Shown: one piece after another, positions 10,419 through 19,768 of the stretch
How positions within the stretch are numbered: the stretch's first letter is position 1
How the letters are laid out: each line of letters starts with the position of its first letter
NCBI RefSeq assembly: GCF_003060885.1
Contig: NZ_QAIG01000004.1
Location: 96,095-160,094 of the forward strand
From: Pseudomonas sp. HMWF032
GTDB taxonomy: Bacteria > Pseudomonadota > Gammaproteobacteria > Pseudomonadales > Pseudomonadaceae
Direction: 5' to 3'
Length of the DNA: 64,000 nucleotides
Notes under the pieces: model-generated
The model's input: only the letters and a program-made list of their open reading frames with translations
Told to the model about the DNA's origin: nothing
Databases searched by the model: none
Made by a program: the position numbers and the translations under genes

Positions 10419-11414
10419 TCAGGCGAAACGTTCGGCATACTCATGCGGGCTGATGCCAAGGTGCTTTTGAAAGGTACGGCGCAGGTTTTCCGGGTGGTTA
10501 AAGCCGCTCAACCGCGCCACCGTGCTGATTGAGGCTTGTGCGTTCTGCAGCAGGCTGCGCGCGGCTTCCAGGCGTACGATTTCCACATAGCGACCTGGTC
10601 CCATACCCAACTCCTGATTAAAGGTTCTCGATAAGGTGCGCGGCGTCATATTGGCCTGCGCGGCCAGCGCTGCCAGCGACAGATCCTCATGCAGGTGCAA
10701 CGGTATCCACTCCAGAAGGTTGGCCAGGCGCGGTACTCGGCTTGGTTCCGGGGTCAGCAGCGCACTGAACTGCGCTTGCCCGCCGGGGCGGCGTAGGAAC
10801 AGCACCAGACGTTTGGCCACGGCCAAGGCAAGCGGGCGACCGAGGTCGGCCTCAACGAGGGCCAGTGCCAGGTCGATCCCGGCAGTTACTCCGGCCGAGG
10901 TGAAGATATGGCCATTGCCGTCTGGGTCTTGCGCATCATAGGTGTGCAAGCAATCAGCGCTGATTTCCACCTGCGGGTATTCCAGGCGCAAACAGTCGAG
11001 ATCGGCCCAGTGGGTGGTGGCGCGGCGGCCATCAAGCAGACCGGCGGCGGCGAGAATCAGCGCACCCGAACACACCGAACCCACGCGTCTGATTTGCGGT
11101 GCGACGCTACGTAGCCAGGTCAGCAACTCAATGTTCTGACATTGCGCCTTGTCGCCCTGACCACCTGGAATCAACAGTGTGTCGATATGTGCCGGGTCTA
11201 TGGCACTCCAGGCCTGTTCGGCAACCAGTTGGAAGCCGGCTGAAGTAGTCATCGCCCCAGCTTGCTGACCGAGCACCAGCAGGCGATAAGCAGCGGGCAA
11301 GCCTTGGCGTTGGCGTTCGTCATTGGCGGAGGCAAACACCTGCAATGGGCCGGTCAGATCCAGGCTCATGACATGCGGATAAAGCAGGCAGGCAATGGTT
11401 CGTGGGACATCCAT
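10419..11414 (-). CDS. GlxA/FtrA-family transcriptional regulator (DJ-1/PfpI + AraC HTH)
   Basis: 331-aa regulator. Residues 5-190 form a DJ-1/PfpI-like amidotransferase domain, with the nucleophile-elbow-like VGSVCSGALIL near residue 112. Residues about 225-331 form an AraC-type double helix-turn-helix (LAAQANMTPRTLSRTF, then VARLSGFNHPENLRRTF). This architecture is that of GlxA/FtrA/ArgR-type activators, which usually regulate nitrogen-compound catabolism. The only linked gene is the DUF1272 protein, so the target is unknown. Confidence 0.9.
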   Translation of the reverse strand: MDVPRTIACLLYPHVMSLDLTGPLQVFASANDERQRQGLPAAYRLLVLGQQAGAMTTSAGFQLVAEQAWSAIDPAHIDTLLIPGGQGDKAQCQNIELLTWLRSVAPQIRRVGSVCSGALILAAAGLLDGRRATTHWADLDCLRLEYPQVEISADCLHTYDAQDPDGNGHIFTSAGVTAGIDLALALVEADLGRPLALAVAKRLVLFLRRPGGQAQFSALLTPEPSRVPRLANLLEWIPLHLHEDLSLAALAAQANMTPRTLSRTFNQELGMGPGRYVEIVRLEAARSLLQNAQASISTVARLSGFNHPENLRRTFQKHLGISPHEYAERFA

Positions 11415-11527
11415 GGCGGCATCTCGATAAGCGATGGAGGCAGTCTGCGCTTAACGAGTAATTGGCAACAAGGACAATAAGCCCACGGATATGGCCATTG
11501 CGGCGTCGCCAGCGTGGCAAGGAAGGG

Positions 11528-11570
11528 AAGGGCTCTGACAAGAGGGGCCAATCGGCAGCTCAGAGCCCTT
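11528..11570 (-). terminator. Long inverted repeat downstream of the DUF3509-like gene
   Basis: 11-bp perfect arms (AAGGGCTCTGA at 11528-11538, complement at 11560-11570) around a 21-nt loop, just after the stop of the minus-strand gene at 11585. A pyrimidine-rich but not pure-T tail follows. Probable terminator. Confidence 0.5.
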
Positions 11571-11584
11571 GTTGCAGCAGCCGA

Positions 11585-11854
11585 TTACTCCGGCATGCTC
11601 CATGGCTCCAGGGTGAAACCTTGCTGACTGAGCTGCTCACGGGATTGCTTGAGCACGTCGGCAAATTGCACCGGGTCACTGTAGATGGTGCTGGACAGTT
11701 GAGTACGGCCGAGCAGGCGAGTGCTGGTACGGTCGATCACACTCAGGCTGAGGTTACCTGTGCCATCTTGCGGGGCCCAGGCGACGCATTGGAAAGGTTG
11801 AAAGGCGCGGTCGGCAATCAGCAAAGCTTCGTTAAAACGCAGCGGTGCGTTCAT
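11585..11854 (-). CDS. Small conserved protein, possibly DUF3509 family
   Basis: 89-aa soluble protein with an alternating strand pattern (CVAWAPQDGTGNLSLSVIDR, then RTQLSS) and a C-terminal helix ending in LEPWSMPE. Size and pattern resemble the Pseudomonas-restricted DUF3509 family, but I cannot confirm this without a profile search. The ATG at 11854 is preferred because GGAG lies 11 nt upstream; a GTG at 11911 would add 19 residues. Monocistronic. Confidence 0.6.
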   Translation of the reverse strand: MNAPLRFNEALLIADRAFQPFQCVAWAPQDGTGNLSLSVIDRTSTRLLGRTQLSSTIYSDPVQFADVLKQSREQLSQQGFTLEPWSMPE

Positions 11855-12043
11855 GGGGTCGGTTTCTCCGAGGTGATCCCAAATACACAAAGGGGCAAAC
11901 GGTGAACTCACGCTTGCCAGTCATAAGTGTTGATGAACGAAGCTGACTGTTAAGTCACACCTTGTCGAAGAAATGCAAGAAATTGTCCGATAAATCACAG
12001 TTTTAATGGCGTAAGCCGAGAAACAGCGCGAGGAATGCAGGCG

Positions 12044-12883
12044 TTAGGCGTTTTCACGGTGCTTGCAGGCAGCCATCAACTGGCGCAAATAGCCGGCGAC
12101 ATAGCGGTGAAAGCCCCGGTCATCCCAGTAACACAGGTGACTCAACGGGGTATGCCGCTTGTACCAGGGGCCTACCGGCATAGCGCGATCTTCGGCAACC
12201 ACGGCGGCATAGTTGGGCAATGGGCGCAGCGGATAACCCAGCGGGTCAGCGGGGGCATAAAGGTTGAGCCAGCGCGCCTGTTCGGTCACCGCCTCGGTCA
12301 GGCAGTGGCCGGGGAAGCGGATCGGTACGACCGGGTCATAGGCAAAGGTAAACAGCGGGATATTGCAGCCAAAGGTGATCAGCCCGCTCAGGGTCTCCAA
12401 GGCCAGAAAGGGATCCAGTGGGCATTCCTCTGCAGTATTGATGCGTTGCTGATCCCAGACGAAATTGGAGAAGATATGCCCGCCCAGTGAGTGCGCCAGC
12501 ACCACCAGTGGCGTGTCAGCATCGACCTTGGCGCGTAAGGCATTGAGACCGCTGCGCAGGCACTGATGGACTTCTTCATAGGTGGTGTCGTAAGCCTGGC
12601 TGACTTTACGATAGCCGCTGGCATCACCGAGAAATAGCGTAACGATGCGTCGTAACCAGCGCCAGCGTACGGGCTGGTCGCGCAGCTTGTCGAGAAAAGC
12701 CAGTTGCCGTTTGTCCAGCACGCTGGCCCAGTGCAGGGTCTGAAAGGCCACTTGGTCGGCCTCTGCGCCAAGGCGTTGGCGCAATCCGGCGATCAGGCTG
12801 TGGGCGAAGGCGTGCTGGCCTTCGTCGTCACGCAGGTCGGGCTGCGTGCCGATGCCGTGAATAATGGCGACTGCGAGTTTCAT
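12044..12883 (-). CDS. Alpha/beta-hydrolase-like protein
   Basis: 279-aa cytosolic protein with an alpha/beta-hydrolase look: a first strand AVAIIHGIGTQ (oxyanion-type HG motif) and a nucleophile elbow AHSLGG with Ser132. A later DPLGYP segment and a C-terminal His-containing region (GFHRYVAG) could supply Asp and His. No signal peptide. The internal ATG (12883) has AGGG at 9 nt; the ATG three codons upstream (12892) is the alternative. It lies 54 bp downstream of a patatin-like phospholipase on the same strand, suggesting a shared role in lipid or ester turnover. Substrate unknown. Confidence 0.75.
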   Translation of the reverse strand: MKLAVAIIHGIGTQPDLRDDEGQHAFAHSLIAGLRQRLGAEADQVAFQTLHWASVLDKRQLAFLDKLRDQPVRWRWLRRIVTLFLGDASGYRKVSQAYDTTYEEVHQCLRSGLNALRAKVDADTPLVVLAHSLGGHIFSNFVWDQQRINTAEECPLDPFLALETLSGLITFGCNIPLFTFAYDPVVPIRFPGHCLTEAVTEQARWLNLYAPADPLGYPLRPLPNYAAVVAEDRAMPVGPWYKRHTPLSHLCYWDDRGFHRYVAGYLRQLMAACKHRENA

Positions 12884-12937
12884 TCTGCCCATCCCTGGTC
12901 ATGTCTACGTGGCGAAAGTACTTCGCACCACGGGTTA

Positions 12938-14017
12938 TCAAAGTGCTTGCAGGCGCTCGCCTAGACGGCCGCTGTCGACCAGTTCGAGAAACTCGTCGCC
13001 AAGCCGCTGGCTTTCGCTCATGGCCGTGCGCCAATAGCGCTCGCGGCCGGCATCATCGCCCAGGTAACGACTGAAGTCCTTACGGTCGGGGAGTTTGCCA
13101 TGGGGCAAGCGTGCCAGGTAGTCACGTGAGGGGGCCAGCAGCAGAACATCCTGCAGGCGTCCGCCATCACCTCGGCGCCAGGGCATGCCCTTGTCGAACC
13201 AGCCGGGTATGACCTTATCGGTGAAGTGCGGGTAGAGCACGATATCGCCGCCGCTGTAGGGCAGATCGAGGTGATAGTCGAGCAGGCCGCCATCGCGGTA
13301 GGTACCAGGGCCGGCACCGGGGATATCGCGGACCCCTTGCATGATCATCGGGATGGAACCGGAGGCCAGCAATGCATGACGCAGATTACCGCTGTCGAGT
13401 TGCAGATAACGCGAGGGGAAGTCGCTGAGCGTCCCTAAGGGCGGAGCCCGGCGGGCATCGTGCAGAATCACCCGTTCGAAGTGCTTGGCCAGCCGCGGTC
13501 GGCCTAGCAGGTTGCTGCCAATCACCGAAGACAGGCCGAGGCCGAGTGCGCCGCGATGGTCGTGCTGGAGCAGGCCATGACTTTTCACCACGACGATATT
13601 CAAACGGTAATGCGGGTTGCTGAGGATGTTGGCGTCGTCGTTGCCGAGCAGTTGATCAAGCATCAGGCTGCAGCTACTCGACACCTGCGCCATGCTCACG
13701 CCTTTGGCAAAGCGCTGCGAGGTATACAGCTCGCCGAGGCGACGCAGGCCCGCAGCAGCATCCGGCAAGCAGGCACTGGCGAAACGCCAGGAACCGATGG
13801 ACGCACCGATCAGCGAACGCTCGCGCGGTGCGCGCTGCAGCCAGTTGCCAAACAGCGCCAGATCCAGCCCTTGAATTCCTAAAGCCTTGGGGCCGCCAGC
13901 AGCGCCCGGCAAAATACCGACATCCGCGGGTTGCAGGCCGTTCTCGCGAATCCGCGCGAGGGCACGTTTGCCGGCCTTGATTGTCAACGCAGGGGATTTG
14001 ATCAATATCGCATTCAT
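12938..14017 (-). CDS. Patatin-like phospholipase
   Basis: 359-aa patatin-family serine hydrolase. The catalytic dyad is visible: GASIGSW (G-x-S-x-G, Ser73) and the YRDGG motif (Asp242). The anion hole GAAGGPKALG is near residues 38-47. No signal peptide or membrane segment is seen, so it is probably cytosolic or peripheral. The ATG at 14017 has GGAGG 5 nt upstream; an ATG four codons earlier overlaps that site and is less likely. Patatins release fatty acids from phospholipids or neutral lipids; the specific substrate is not inferable. Confidence 0.87.
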   Translation of the reverse strand: MNAILIKSPALTIKAGKRALARIRENGLQPADVGILPGAAGGPKALGIQGLDLALFGNWLQRAPRERSLIGASIGSWRFASACLPDAAAGLRRLGELYTSQRFAKGVSMAQVSSSCSLMLDQLLGNDDANILSNPHYRLNIVVVKSHGLLQHDHRGALGLGLSSVIGSNLLGRPRLAKHFERVILHDARRAPPLGTLSDFPSRYLQLDSGNLRHALLASGSIPMIMQGVRDIPGAGPGTYRDGGLLDYHLDLPYSGGDIVLYPHFTDKVIPGWFDKGMPWRRGDGGRLQDVLLLAPSRDYLARLPHGKLPDRKDFSRYLGDDAGRERYWRTAMSESQRLGDEFLELVDSGRLGERLQAL

Positions 14018-14133
14018 GCTGGCCTCCATCGCGCAAGGCAGCGATTATAGGGTGCTGGATTGCCAGGCCAAGCGACTTCAGCGCGTGAATGATGTGCGCG
14101 TGGCTTGGGATAAATCAGTGCTTGCGCCAAGTA

Positions 14134-14158
14134 TTAAGCAAATTCAGCTTGAGTTAAG
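14134..14158. promoter_or_regulatory. Candidate BqsR/PmrA-type operator (TTAAG half-sites)
   Basis: Upstream of the PepSY-BqsRS operon are TTAAG at 14134-14138 and a TTCAG-N6-TTAAG array at 14143-14158. Known BqsR sites are direct repeats of TTAAG with a 6-bp spacer, so this is a one-mismatch match located 56 bp before the first start codon. Autoregulation is inferred. Confidence 0.5.
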
Positions 14159-14213
14159 TCGTGTGCAGTAACTTGGACTCCGTCGAAAGCCAACTCCATT
14201 AAGGAATCTGAAC

Positions 14214-14522
14214 ATGAAAACACTGACTGCTGTATGTGCCGCTGCTGCTCTGACTTTGACTGCCGGCCTCGTTCAAGCCCGTGACCTGGGCCCGGATGAA
14301 GCACTCAAACTGCGTGACGCCGGTACCATTCAATCCTTCGAAAAACTCAATGCCGCCGCTCTGGCGCTGCATCCAGGCAGCACTACTGAAGACACCGAGC
14401 TGGAAGAAGAGTACGGCCGCTACATCTATCAGGTTGAAGTTCGCGACGCCCAGGGCGTGCAGTGGGACATCGAGCTGGATGCCACTAACGCACAAGTTCT
14501 GAAGAACCAACGAGACGATTGA
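14214..14522 (+). CDS. Secreted PepSY-domain protein (first of tandem pair)
   Basis: 102-aa periplasmic protein with a signal peptide cleaved near VQA-RD. The mature part is one PepSY domain: LGPDEALKLRDAG, then an acidic ELEEEYGRYIYQVEVRDAQG segment ending in the WDIELDATNAQVL strand. The ribosome site is AAGGAA. It is the first gene of a four-gene operon with a paralogue and a two-component system; in P. aeruginosa small PepSY proteins (PA2659/PA2658) precede bqsRS. Acidic PepSY proteins of this kind may bind cations or act as accessory sensors; that role is inferred. Confidence 0.88.
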   Translation: MKTLTAVCAAAALTLTAGLVQARDLGPDEALKLRDAGTIQSFEKLNAAALALHPGSTTEDTELEEEYGRYIYQVEVRDAQGVQWDIELDATNAQVLKNQRDD

Positions 14523-14839
14523 TGAACACCACTGCCTGGGCTGCACGCGCACTTCTGGCCAGCCTGCTGCTGACGTTGACGTTCGGCAGCAGTGCGCGCG
14601 ACCTGGATCAGGATGAAGCATTACGCCTGCGCCGTGAGGGGCTGATTCTGCCCCTTGAGCAGCTAATGCAAGCAGCTTTGCAGCGTCATCCCGGTGCGGT
14701 TTTGCTGGAAGTCGAGCTGGAGGAGGAAGACGGTGTACTGGTTTACGAAGTCGAACTGGTGACGGCGCAGGGCATCGTGCGTGAGCTGGAGTTGCACGCC
14801 AGCACTGGTGAAGTACTTAAGGACGAGGTGGAGGACTGA
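14522..14839 (+). CDS. Secreted PepSY-domain protein (second of tandem pair)
   Basis: 105-aa signal-peptide-bearing PepSY protein, paralogous to the preceding gene. Shared features are the LDQDEALRLRREG helix, a PGAVLLEVELEEEDG acidic segment and the VYEVELVTAQG strand. Its ATG shares one base with the upstream TGA stop (TGATG), and its own stop abuts the response-regulator ATG, so the operon is translationally coupled. Local duplication is the simplest origin. Confidence 0.88.
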   Translation: MNTTAWAARALLASLLLTLTFGSSARDLDQDEALRLRREGLILPLEQLMQAALQRHPGAVLLEVELEEEDGVLVYEVELVTAQGIVRELELHASTGEVLKDEVED

Positions 14840-15508
14840 ATGCGCCTACTGCTGGTTGAAGATCATGTCCCCCTGGCTGATGAGCTGCTGGCAAGTCTGA
14901 CCCGTCAGGGGTATGCGGTGGACTGGTTGGCCGACGGCCGTGATGCCGCCTATCAGGGCGCGACCGAACCCTATGACTTGATCATTCTTGACCTTGGTTT
15001 GCCTGGCAAGCCGGGGCTTGAAGTGTTGCAGGAGTGGCGAACTGGCGGCCTTGCCACACCGGTATTGATCCTCACTGCGCGCGGCTCCTGGGCGGAGCGT
15101 ATTGAAGGGCTCAAGGCGGGTGCCGATGATTACCTGAGCAAGCCGTTTCACCCGGAAGAGCTGCAACTGCGTATTCAGTCGCTGTTGCGCCGCGCCCGGG
15201 GTTTGGCTAATCAGCCGCAACTGGAAGCGGCGGGTCTGCAGCTTGACGAAAGTCGGCAAACCGTTAGTCGCAATGGTCATGAAGTGCAGCTAACCGCTGC
15301 CGAATTCCGCCTGTTGCGCTATTTCATGCTGCATGCGGGGCAATTGCTGTCCAAGAGCCACCTGGCCGAGCACCTGTATGACGGTGAAAGCGAACGCGAT
15401 TCGAATGTTATTGAAGTGCACGTCAATCACCTGCGACGCAAATTAGGGCGTGAAATCATTGAAACACGCCGCGGGCAGGGCTATCGCTTCAACGGTGACA
15501 CCGCTTGA
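14840..15508 (+). CDS. bqsR: BqsR/CarR-like OmpR-family response regulator
   Basis: 222-aa response regulator. The receiver domain (1-115) has the acidic pair E7/D8, phosphoacceptor Asp51 in [10 protein letters not shown] and Lys101 in DYLSKPF. The C-terminal winged helix (125-218) has the OmpR-family recognition region [14 protein letters not shown]. In P. aeruginosa BqsR (CarR) responds to ferrous iron and calcium and activates cation-stress genes. The assignment rests on similarity plus shared order: PepSY-PepSY-regulator-kinase followed by TlpQ, antiporter and CtpM genes, as in PA2659-PA2652. It overlaps the kinase start by 4 bp. Confidence 0.85.
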   Translation: MRLLLVEDHVPLADELLASLTRQGYAVDWLADGRDAAYQGATEPYDLIILDLGLPGKPGLEVLQEWRTGGLATPVLILTARGSWAERIEGLKAGADDYLSKPFHPEELQLRIQSLLRRARGLANQPQLEAAGLQLDESRQTVSRNGHEVQLTAAEFRLLRYFMLHAGQLLSKSHLAEHLYDGESERDSNVIEVHVNHLRRKLGREIIETRRGQGYRFNGDTA

Positions 15509-16824
15509 AGTCCATCCAGCGGCGTTTGAGCCTGGGCCTCATCAGTGTGGTATTGGTGATCGGCCTGTTGCTGGCGCAAGGCAGCCTCTGGCTGTTTGAC
15601 CGCAGCCTGCGTGGTTACATCCAGACCACCCTGCAAGATGAGGCTCAGACGTTGCTGGGAGCCTTTGCACGCGGCCCCAATGGCCTGCAACTGGATGATC
15701 GCCGCCTTAGCGCCGCTTACAAACGCCCTTATTCAGGACTGTATTTTCGTATCGACTTTGCCGAGCAGACCTGGCGCTCACGTTCGCTTTGGGATCGCGA
15801 CCTGCAACGCGTCGATCAGCCAGGGTTGCAGGATGAATTGGGTGACGGGCCGCAAGGCCAGTTGTGGTTGATCTATCGTGCCGACTATCAGCGCTATGGC
15901 CAGCTGATCGTGATTCAGGTGGCCCGTGATTACACCCCTATCCTTAACAGTTTCAGTCAGGTGCAGAAAGTTATTCTCGGCCTGGGCATCGCCGCACTGA
16001 TACTGATGCTGCTGCTACAACGCCTGATTGTCGGCCGTGCCTTGCGCCCGTTGGAGCAGACGCGGCAACAGATCATGCAGCTGCAGCAGGGCCAGCGTAG
16101 TCAGCTGGATCAGCAGGTGCCACTGGAGCTGGAGCCGCTGGTAGCACAGATCAACCACCTGCTGAGCCATACCGAAGACACCCTCAAACGCTCGCGCAAT
16201 GCGTTGGGCAATTTGGGACATGCACTAAAAACACCCTTGGCGGTGTTGGTCAGCCTGGCTGGCCGGGAAGAACTCAAGCAGTTGCCAGAACTACGCGAGA
16301 GCCTCAACGGCCAGCTGCAACAGATCGAGCAACGCATCGCCCGTGAACTGGGCCGCGCGCGTCTGGCTGGCGAAGCGTTGCCTGGGGCTCATTTCGATTG
16401 TGCCCGCGAGTTGCCGGAACTTATCTCCACCCTGGCGATGATCCATGGCAACCACTTGGAGCTGAGCTGGCGGGCCGAGCCCGGATTGCGTTTGCCCTGG
16501 GACCGCGAGGACCTGCTGGAACTGCTGGGCAATCTGTTGGACAACGCCTGCAAATGGGCCGACAGCCAGGTACAGCTGCACATCAGTTGCCAGGGTGAGG
16601 TGTATCAACTGAGTGTCGAGGATGACGGACCGGGTATCGAAGCCGCGCAACGAGAGGAGGTCCTCAGTCGTGGCAATCGTCTGGATGAGCAGGTGACCGG
16701 GCATGGCCTGGGCCTGGGGATTGTGCGCGATATCGTTGATGCCTGGGGGGGGCAGTTGCAGCTGGCGGACAGCGCCTTGGGCGGTTTACAGGTTACCGTG
16801 ACGCTGCCCGCTACGCGTGCCTGA
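15505..16824 (+). CDS. bqsS: BqsS/CarS-like sensor histidine kinase
   Basis: 439-aa membrane kinase. TM1 is about 11-32, a periplasmic sensor loop spans 33-154, and TM2 is 155-175, followed by HAMP-like linker, H box with His239 ([11 protein letters not shown]), N box ([13 protein letters not shown]) and G boxes ([14 protein letters not shown]). The start is TTG at 15505, overlapping the regulator stop by 4 bp; no better start is available because the membrane segment begins 11 codons later. P. aeruginosa BqsS is known to need an RExxE motif for Fe(II) sensing; I see no RExxE in this periplasmic loop. Autophosphorylates and signals to the adjacent BqsR. Confidence 0.83.
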   Translation: MKSIQRRLSLGLISVVLVIGLLLAQGSLWLFDRSLRGYIQTTLQDEAQTLLGAFARGPNGLQLDDRRLSAAYKRPYSGLYFRIDFAEQTWRSRSLWDRDLQRVDQPGLQDELGDGPQGQLWLIYRADYQRYGQLIVIQVARDYTPILNSFSQVQKVILGLGIAALILMLLLQRLIVGRALRPLEQTRQQIMQLQQGQRSQLDQQVPLELEPLVAQINHLLSHTEDTLKRSRNALGNLGHALKTPLAVLVSLAGREELKQLPELRESLNGQLQQIEQRIARELGRARLAGEALPGAHFDCARELPELISTLAMIHGNHLELSWRAEPGLRLPWDREDLLELLGNLLDNACKWADSQVQLHISCQGEVYQLSVEDDGPGIEAAQREEVLSRGNRLDEQVTGHGLGLGIVRDIVDAWGGQLQLADSALGGLQVTVTLPATRA

Positions 16825-16850
16825 ATTACTCAGGCATGCGTTTGCAGCAC

Positions 16851-17447
16851 TTACATGCCGTTGGCAAACGCCGGGTTGCTCATGTCGATGCTGTCTCGCA
16901 CTGGACGTAGGGCATCGGCATATTTGGCCAGAATGCCCAGCTCGTAATCGATGCGGGCATGCAGGCGGTGGTCGTCTTCGCTGCTTGGCTCAGGTGTGTT
17001 CAGCACCTTTTCGACGCCGCGCACAATCAGGTGTTCGGGCAAGTAGCAAAGGCGGCAGTTCTTGTAGCTGGAGGCGCGCAATTCGCTGATCGGGTAAGCA
17101 CCACCCACTCCCGACGAGACACCCACCAGCAGTCCGGGCTTGTGCGCCAGCTCAGCCTTGCTGGCATAAATAAAGAAGTTCTTGATGGCTGGGCAGGCCA
17201 TGCCATTCCACTCAGGCGAAATGATCACGACGGCATCGGCAGCGGCCAGTTGCTTGCTGTAAAGCCCCCATGGACCTGTATCGTCGGCGGGCCAGAGCGG
17301 CAATGGGGCGAGGCCAAGATCAATCACATTGCTCTGCGCATCATCGCTGTAACCCAACTGAATCAGGCGTTGGCGCAAGAAGCGGGCGACCTTACCCGAT
17401 TGGCTGTTACTGCGGCTGGAGCCGGCCACCAGAGCGATATTGAGCAT
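16851..17447 (-). CDS. NADPH-dependent FMN reductase family protein
   Basis: 198-aa flavodoxin-like oxidoreductase. The N-terminal phosphate-binding loop VAGSSRSNSQSGKVA and the second motif SPEWNGMACPAIKNFFIYAS define the NAD(P)H:FMN reductase family (ArsH/ChrR/WrbA superfamily). It probably binds FMN and reduces quinones, metals or azo compounds; the natural substrate cannot be told. Convergent with bqsS and downstream of the tlpQ terminator. Confidence 0.88.
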   Translation of the reverse strand: MLNIALVAGSSRSNSQSGKVARFLRQRLIQLGYSDDAQSNVIDLGLAPLPLWPADDTGPWGLYSKQLAAADAVVIISPEWNGMACPAIKNFFIYASKAELAHKPGLLVGVSSGVGGAYPISELRASSYKNCRLCYLPEHLIVRGVEKVLNTPEPSSEDDHRLHARIDYELGILAKYADALRPVRDSIDMSNPAFANGM

Positions 17448-17475
17448 CGTGTACCTCTTTTTACGAGTTATAAAT

Positions 17476-17508
17476 GAAAAACGCAGGCTAACGATTGCAA
17501 GCCTGCGT
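17476..17508 (-). terminator. Intrinsic terminator of the tlpQ-like gene
   Basis: 9-bp perfect arms (ACGCAGGCT 17481-17489, complement 17500-17508) around a 10-nt loop. Read on the minus strand it is followed by TTTTTC, a good intrinsic terminator shape. A second small hairpin (CCGCCA-GTG-TGGCGG, 17522-17536) lies between it and the stop codon. Confidence 0.8.
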
Positions 17509-17559
17509 CACAAGGAAGAAGCCGCCAGTGTGGCGGTCCGATGGTGTCACGCCTGACGA

Positions 17560-19704
17560 TCAGACGCGAAACTGATCCATCAGACTCTGCTGGTGGTTGG
17601 CCAGTTTGTTAAGGCCTTGGCTGATTTTTGCCGACTCATCGGCCTGGGAGGAAATCGACTCGGTGACATCACGGATCGAGGCCACGTTGCGATTGATTTC
17701 CTCGGCCACCGAACTTTGCTCTTCAGCAGCGCTGGCGATCTGCAGGTTCATGTCGGTAATCACGCTGACCGCCTGGCTGATGCGCTGCAGCACGGCCACA
17801 GCCTGTCCCACCTGTTCGACGCTGCCCTGGGCCTGGCGATGGCTGCTGTGCATGGTGCTGACCACTTCCTTGGTGCCACTTTGCAAGCCTTCGATCACCT
17901 GACGGATTTCTTCCACCGAATCCTGGGTACGTTTGGCCAGGTTGCGCACTTCATCCGCCACCACGGCAAAACCTCGGCCGGCTTCACCTGCTCGGGCCGC
18001 TTCAATGGCTGCGTTCAGAGCCAAGAGGTTGGTCTGCTCGGCGATTGAACGGATGACTTCGAGTACCGAACCAATCTTCTCACTGCTATTGGCCAGACCT
18101 TCAACTTCCTGCATGGCAACGTTCATTTCGTTGGCCAGAAGTTCAATGGTCGAGGTGGTCTTACTGATGACACCCATGCCTTCACGGCTGGCGAGGTCAG
18201 CCGTACGAGCCGCTTCGGCCGCCTGTGCAGCATTGTGTGCTACGTCCTGTGCCGTGGCGCTCATTTCCTGGAAGGCAGTGGCCACCTGATCAACTTCGCG
18301 GTATTGCTGTTGCATGCCATTGCTGGTTTGACTGGCAATTAACGCTGATTGGTCAGCCGTGCTGCGTGCATCCTGAACACTGCGTTTGACGTCGGCGATA
18401 ATCGGTTGCAGCTTGTCGAGGAATCGGTTGAACCAGCTGGCCAGTTCGCCCAGTTCATCCTGCTTGGCATACTCCAGGCGGCGGGTCAGGTCGCCTTCAC
18501 CGCTGGCGATGTTTTTCAGCATGGCCGCTACACCGAGAATCGGACGTGTAACCCCCAGCGCCGTGAGCCAGATCAGCAGGATGCCAATCACCCCTGCTAC
18601 CAGGCCAATCCCGAGAGACACGGCGGTGTTGCGCGTGGCGTCTTCATCCATCTGTGCTTCCAGGCGCGCGGCAGGTTCAAGGAGTACGCTTTCGGGTACT
18701 TCGAGTAATACACCCCAGGGTTTGCTGCCGGGGATCGGTAAAAGCGGCTCCAGAAACTGCAGTGTGCCTTGGTGGTACATGACTTTGGAGGTGTTGCTGG
18801 CCAGGACGCTGAGCATTTCAGTATGTTGCTCAGAAAATGCAGCTGCCAGCTTGCCTCCCAGCAGGCTGCTGTCACGGCTGTGTCCGGCAAGTAGCCCGGC
18901 CGGGCTGATAATGCTGACATGGCCGGCACCATCAAACAGGCCGGCATTGGCACTGTTGCTGAGTTCTTGCAGGCTGGCAAGGCTGATATCGACGCCCAGA
19001 ACACCGATCACCTTGTCACCCTGAATCAGCGGGAAGGCGATGCTGGTCATCAGCGTTTTCACCCCATCGGTGTCATCCCAATAGGGATCAAGCAAGCACA
19101 CCTGACGGCTTTCCTTTGGGCAGGTGTACCAGGCGTTATAGGGTGCGCCACTGATTCCGGGTGTCGTGTCGTTGAGGTTGTCCTCTTTCATGGCCTCGGC
19201 ACTCAGCTCGCCGTTGTCATCCTGCGACCAATAAATCGAGAAGCGGCCTTTGTCATTACTGCCGAGATTGTCCTGATCGATAAACAGCTCATCTTTGCCA
19301 TCCAGGGCGTTCGGTTCAAAGACCGTATAGATGCCGAGCAGGCTACGGTTGGCTTGCAACGACGTACGGATCTGTCGGGTGAGGTCTTCACGCAAATCAA
19401 AAGCGTCAAGAAAGCGCTTTTCTGCTTGTTCGCGAATAAACAGAATCTGAGAAGCAGCGCCGCGTCCGTATTGGTAGGCATCCATGAAGTAGCGCTGCAT
19501 GTGCAAGGCCTGCGACTGACCGCGCGCCTCCATTCGCAGTTGTGCAGACTCATCCAGCATTGCTGAACTTGCCTTTTTCACCAGGTCGGCACTGCGTGAG
19601 GTCTGGATCATTGACGCAGAAACCAACACTGCGACAACGACCAGCAGGCACAAGCCAGCTAGTAGGGTGATTTTCAACTGAATCGAGAGTCGGCTGAACA
19701 ACAT
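17560..19704 (-). CDS. tlpQ: Methyl-accepting chemotaxis protein, TlpQ-like (dCache)
   Basis: 714-aa chemoreceptor. TM1 is about 10-30 and TM2 about 360-385, enclosing a large periplasmic double-Cache domain (about 35-355; e.g. [19 protein letters not shown] and [17 protein letters not shown]). HAMP follows, then the signalling domain with the conserved hairpin tip [21 protein letters not shown]. In P. aeruginosa TlpQ (PA2654) binds histamine and polyamines; assignment here rests on position next to bqsRS and ctpM and on architecture. The start at 19704 has AAGG upstream; the longer frame to 19821 is rejected because it crosses a FliA-type promoter. Confidence 0.87.
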   Translation of the reverse strand: MLFSRLSIQLKITLLAGLCLLVVVAVLVSASMIQTSRSADLVKKASSAMLDESAQLRMEARGQSQALHMQRYFMDAYQYGRGAASQILFIREQAEKRFLDAFDLREDLTRQIRTSLQANRSLLGIYTVFEPNALDGKDELFIDQDNLGSNDKGRFSIYWSQDDNGELSAEAMKEDNLNDTTPGISGAPYNAWYTCPKESRQVCLLDPYWDDTDGVKTLMTSIAFPLIQGDKVIGVLGVDISLASLQELSNSANAGLFDGAGHVSIISPAGLLAGHSRDSSLLGGKLAAAFSEQHTEMLSVLASNTSKVMYHQGTLQFLEPLLPIPGSKPWGVLLEVPESVLLEPAARLEAQMDEDATRNTAVSLGIGLVAGVIGILLIWLTALGVTRPILGVAAMLKNIASGEGDLTRRLEYAKQDELGELASWFNRFLDKLQPIIADVKRSVQDARSTADQSALIASQTSNGMQQQYREVDQVATAFQEMSATAQDVAHNAAQAAEAARTADLASREGMGVISKTTSTIELLANEMNVAMQEVEGLANSSEKIGSVLEVIRSIAEQTNLLALNAAIEAARAGEAGRGFAVVADEVRNLAKRTQDSVEEIRQVIEGLQSGTKEVVSTMHSSHRQAQGSVEQVGQAVAVLQRISQAVSVITDMNLQIASAAEEQSSVAEEINRNVASIRDVTESISSQADESAKISQGLNKLANHQQSLMDQFRV

Positions 19705-19741
19705 TTTCAGGACCTTCTGGAAAGTGGCGAGGCTTGACCGC

Positions 19742-19768
19742 CTATCGGCGGGTGGACGTATTTCTTTA
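19742..19768 (-). promoter_or_regulatory. FliA (sigma-28) promoter upstream of tlpQ-like gene
   Basis: On the minus strand TAAA (19765-19768) is followed by exactly 15 bases and then GCCGATAG (19742-19749), one base from the flagellar sigma-28 consensus TAAA-N15-GCCGATAA. It lies 38 bp upstream of the chosen start, so the receptor is probably expressed with late flagellar genes. Confidence 0.8.
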
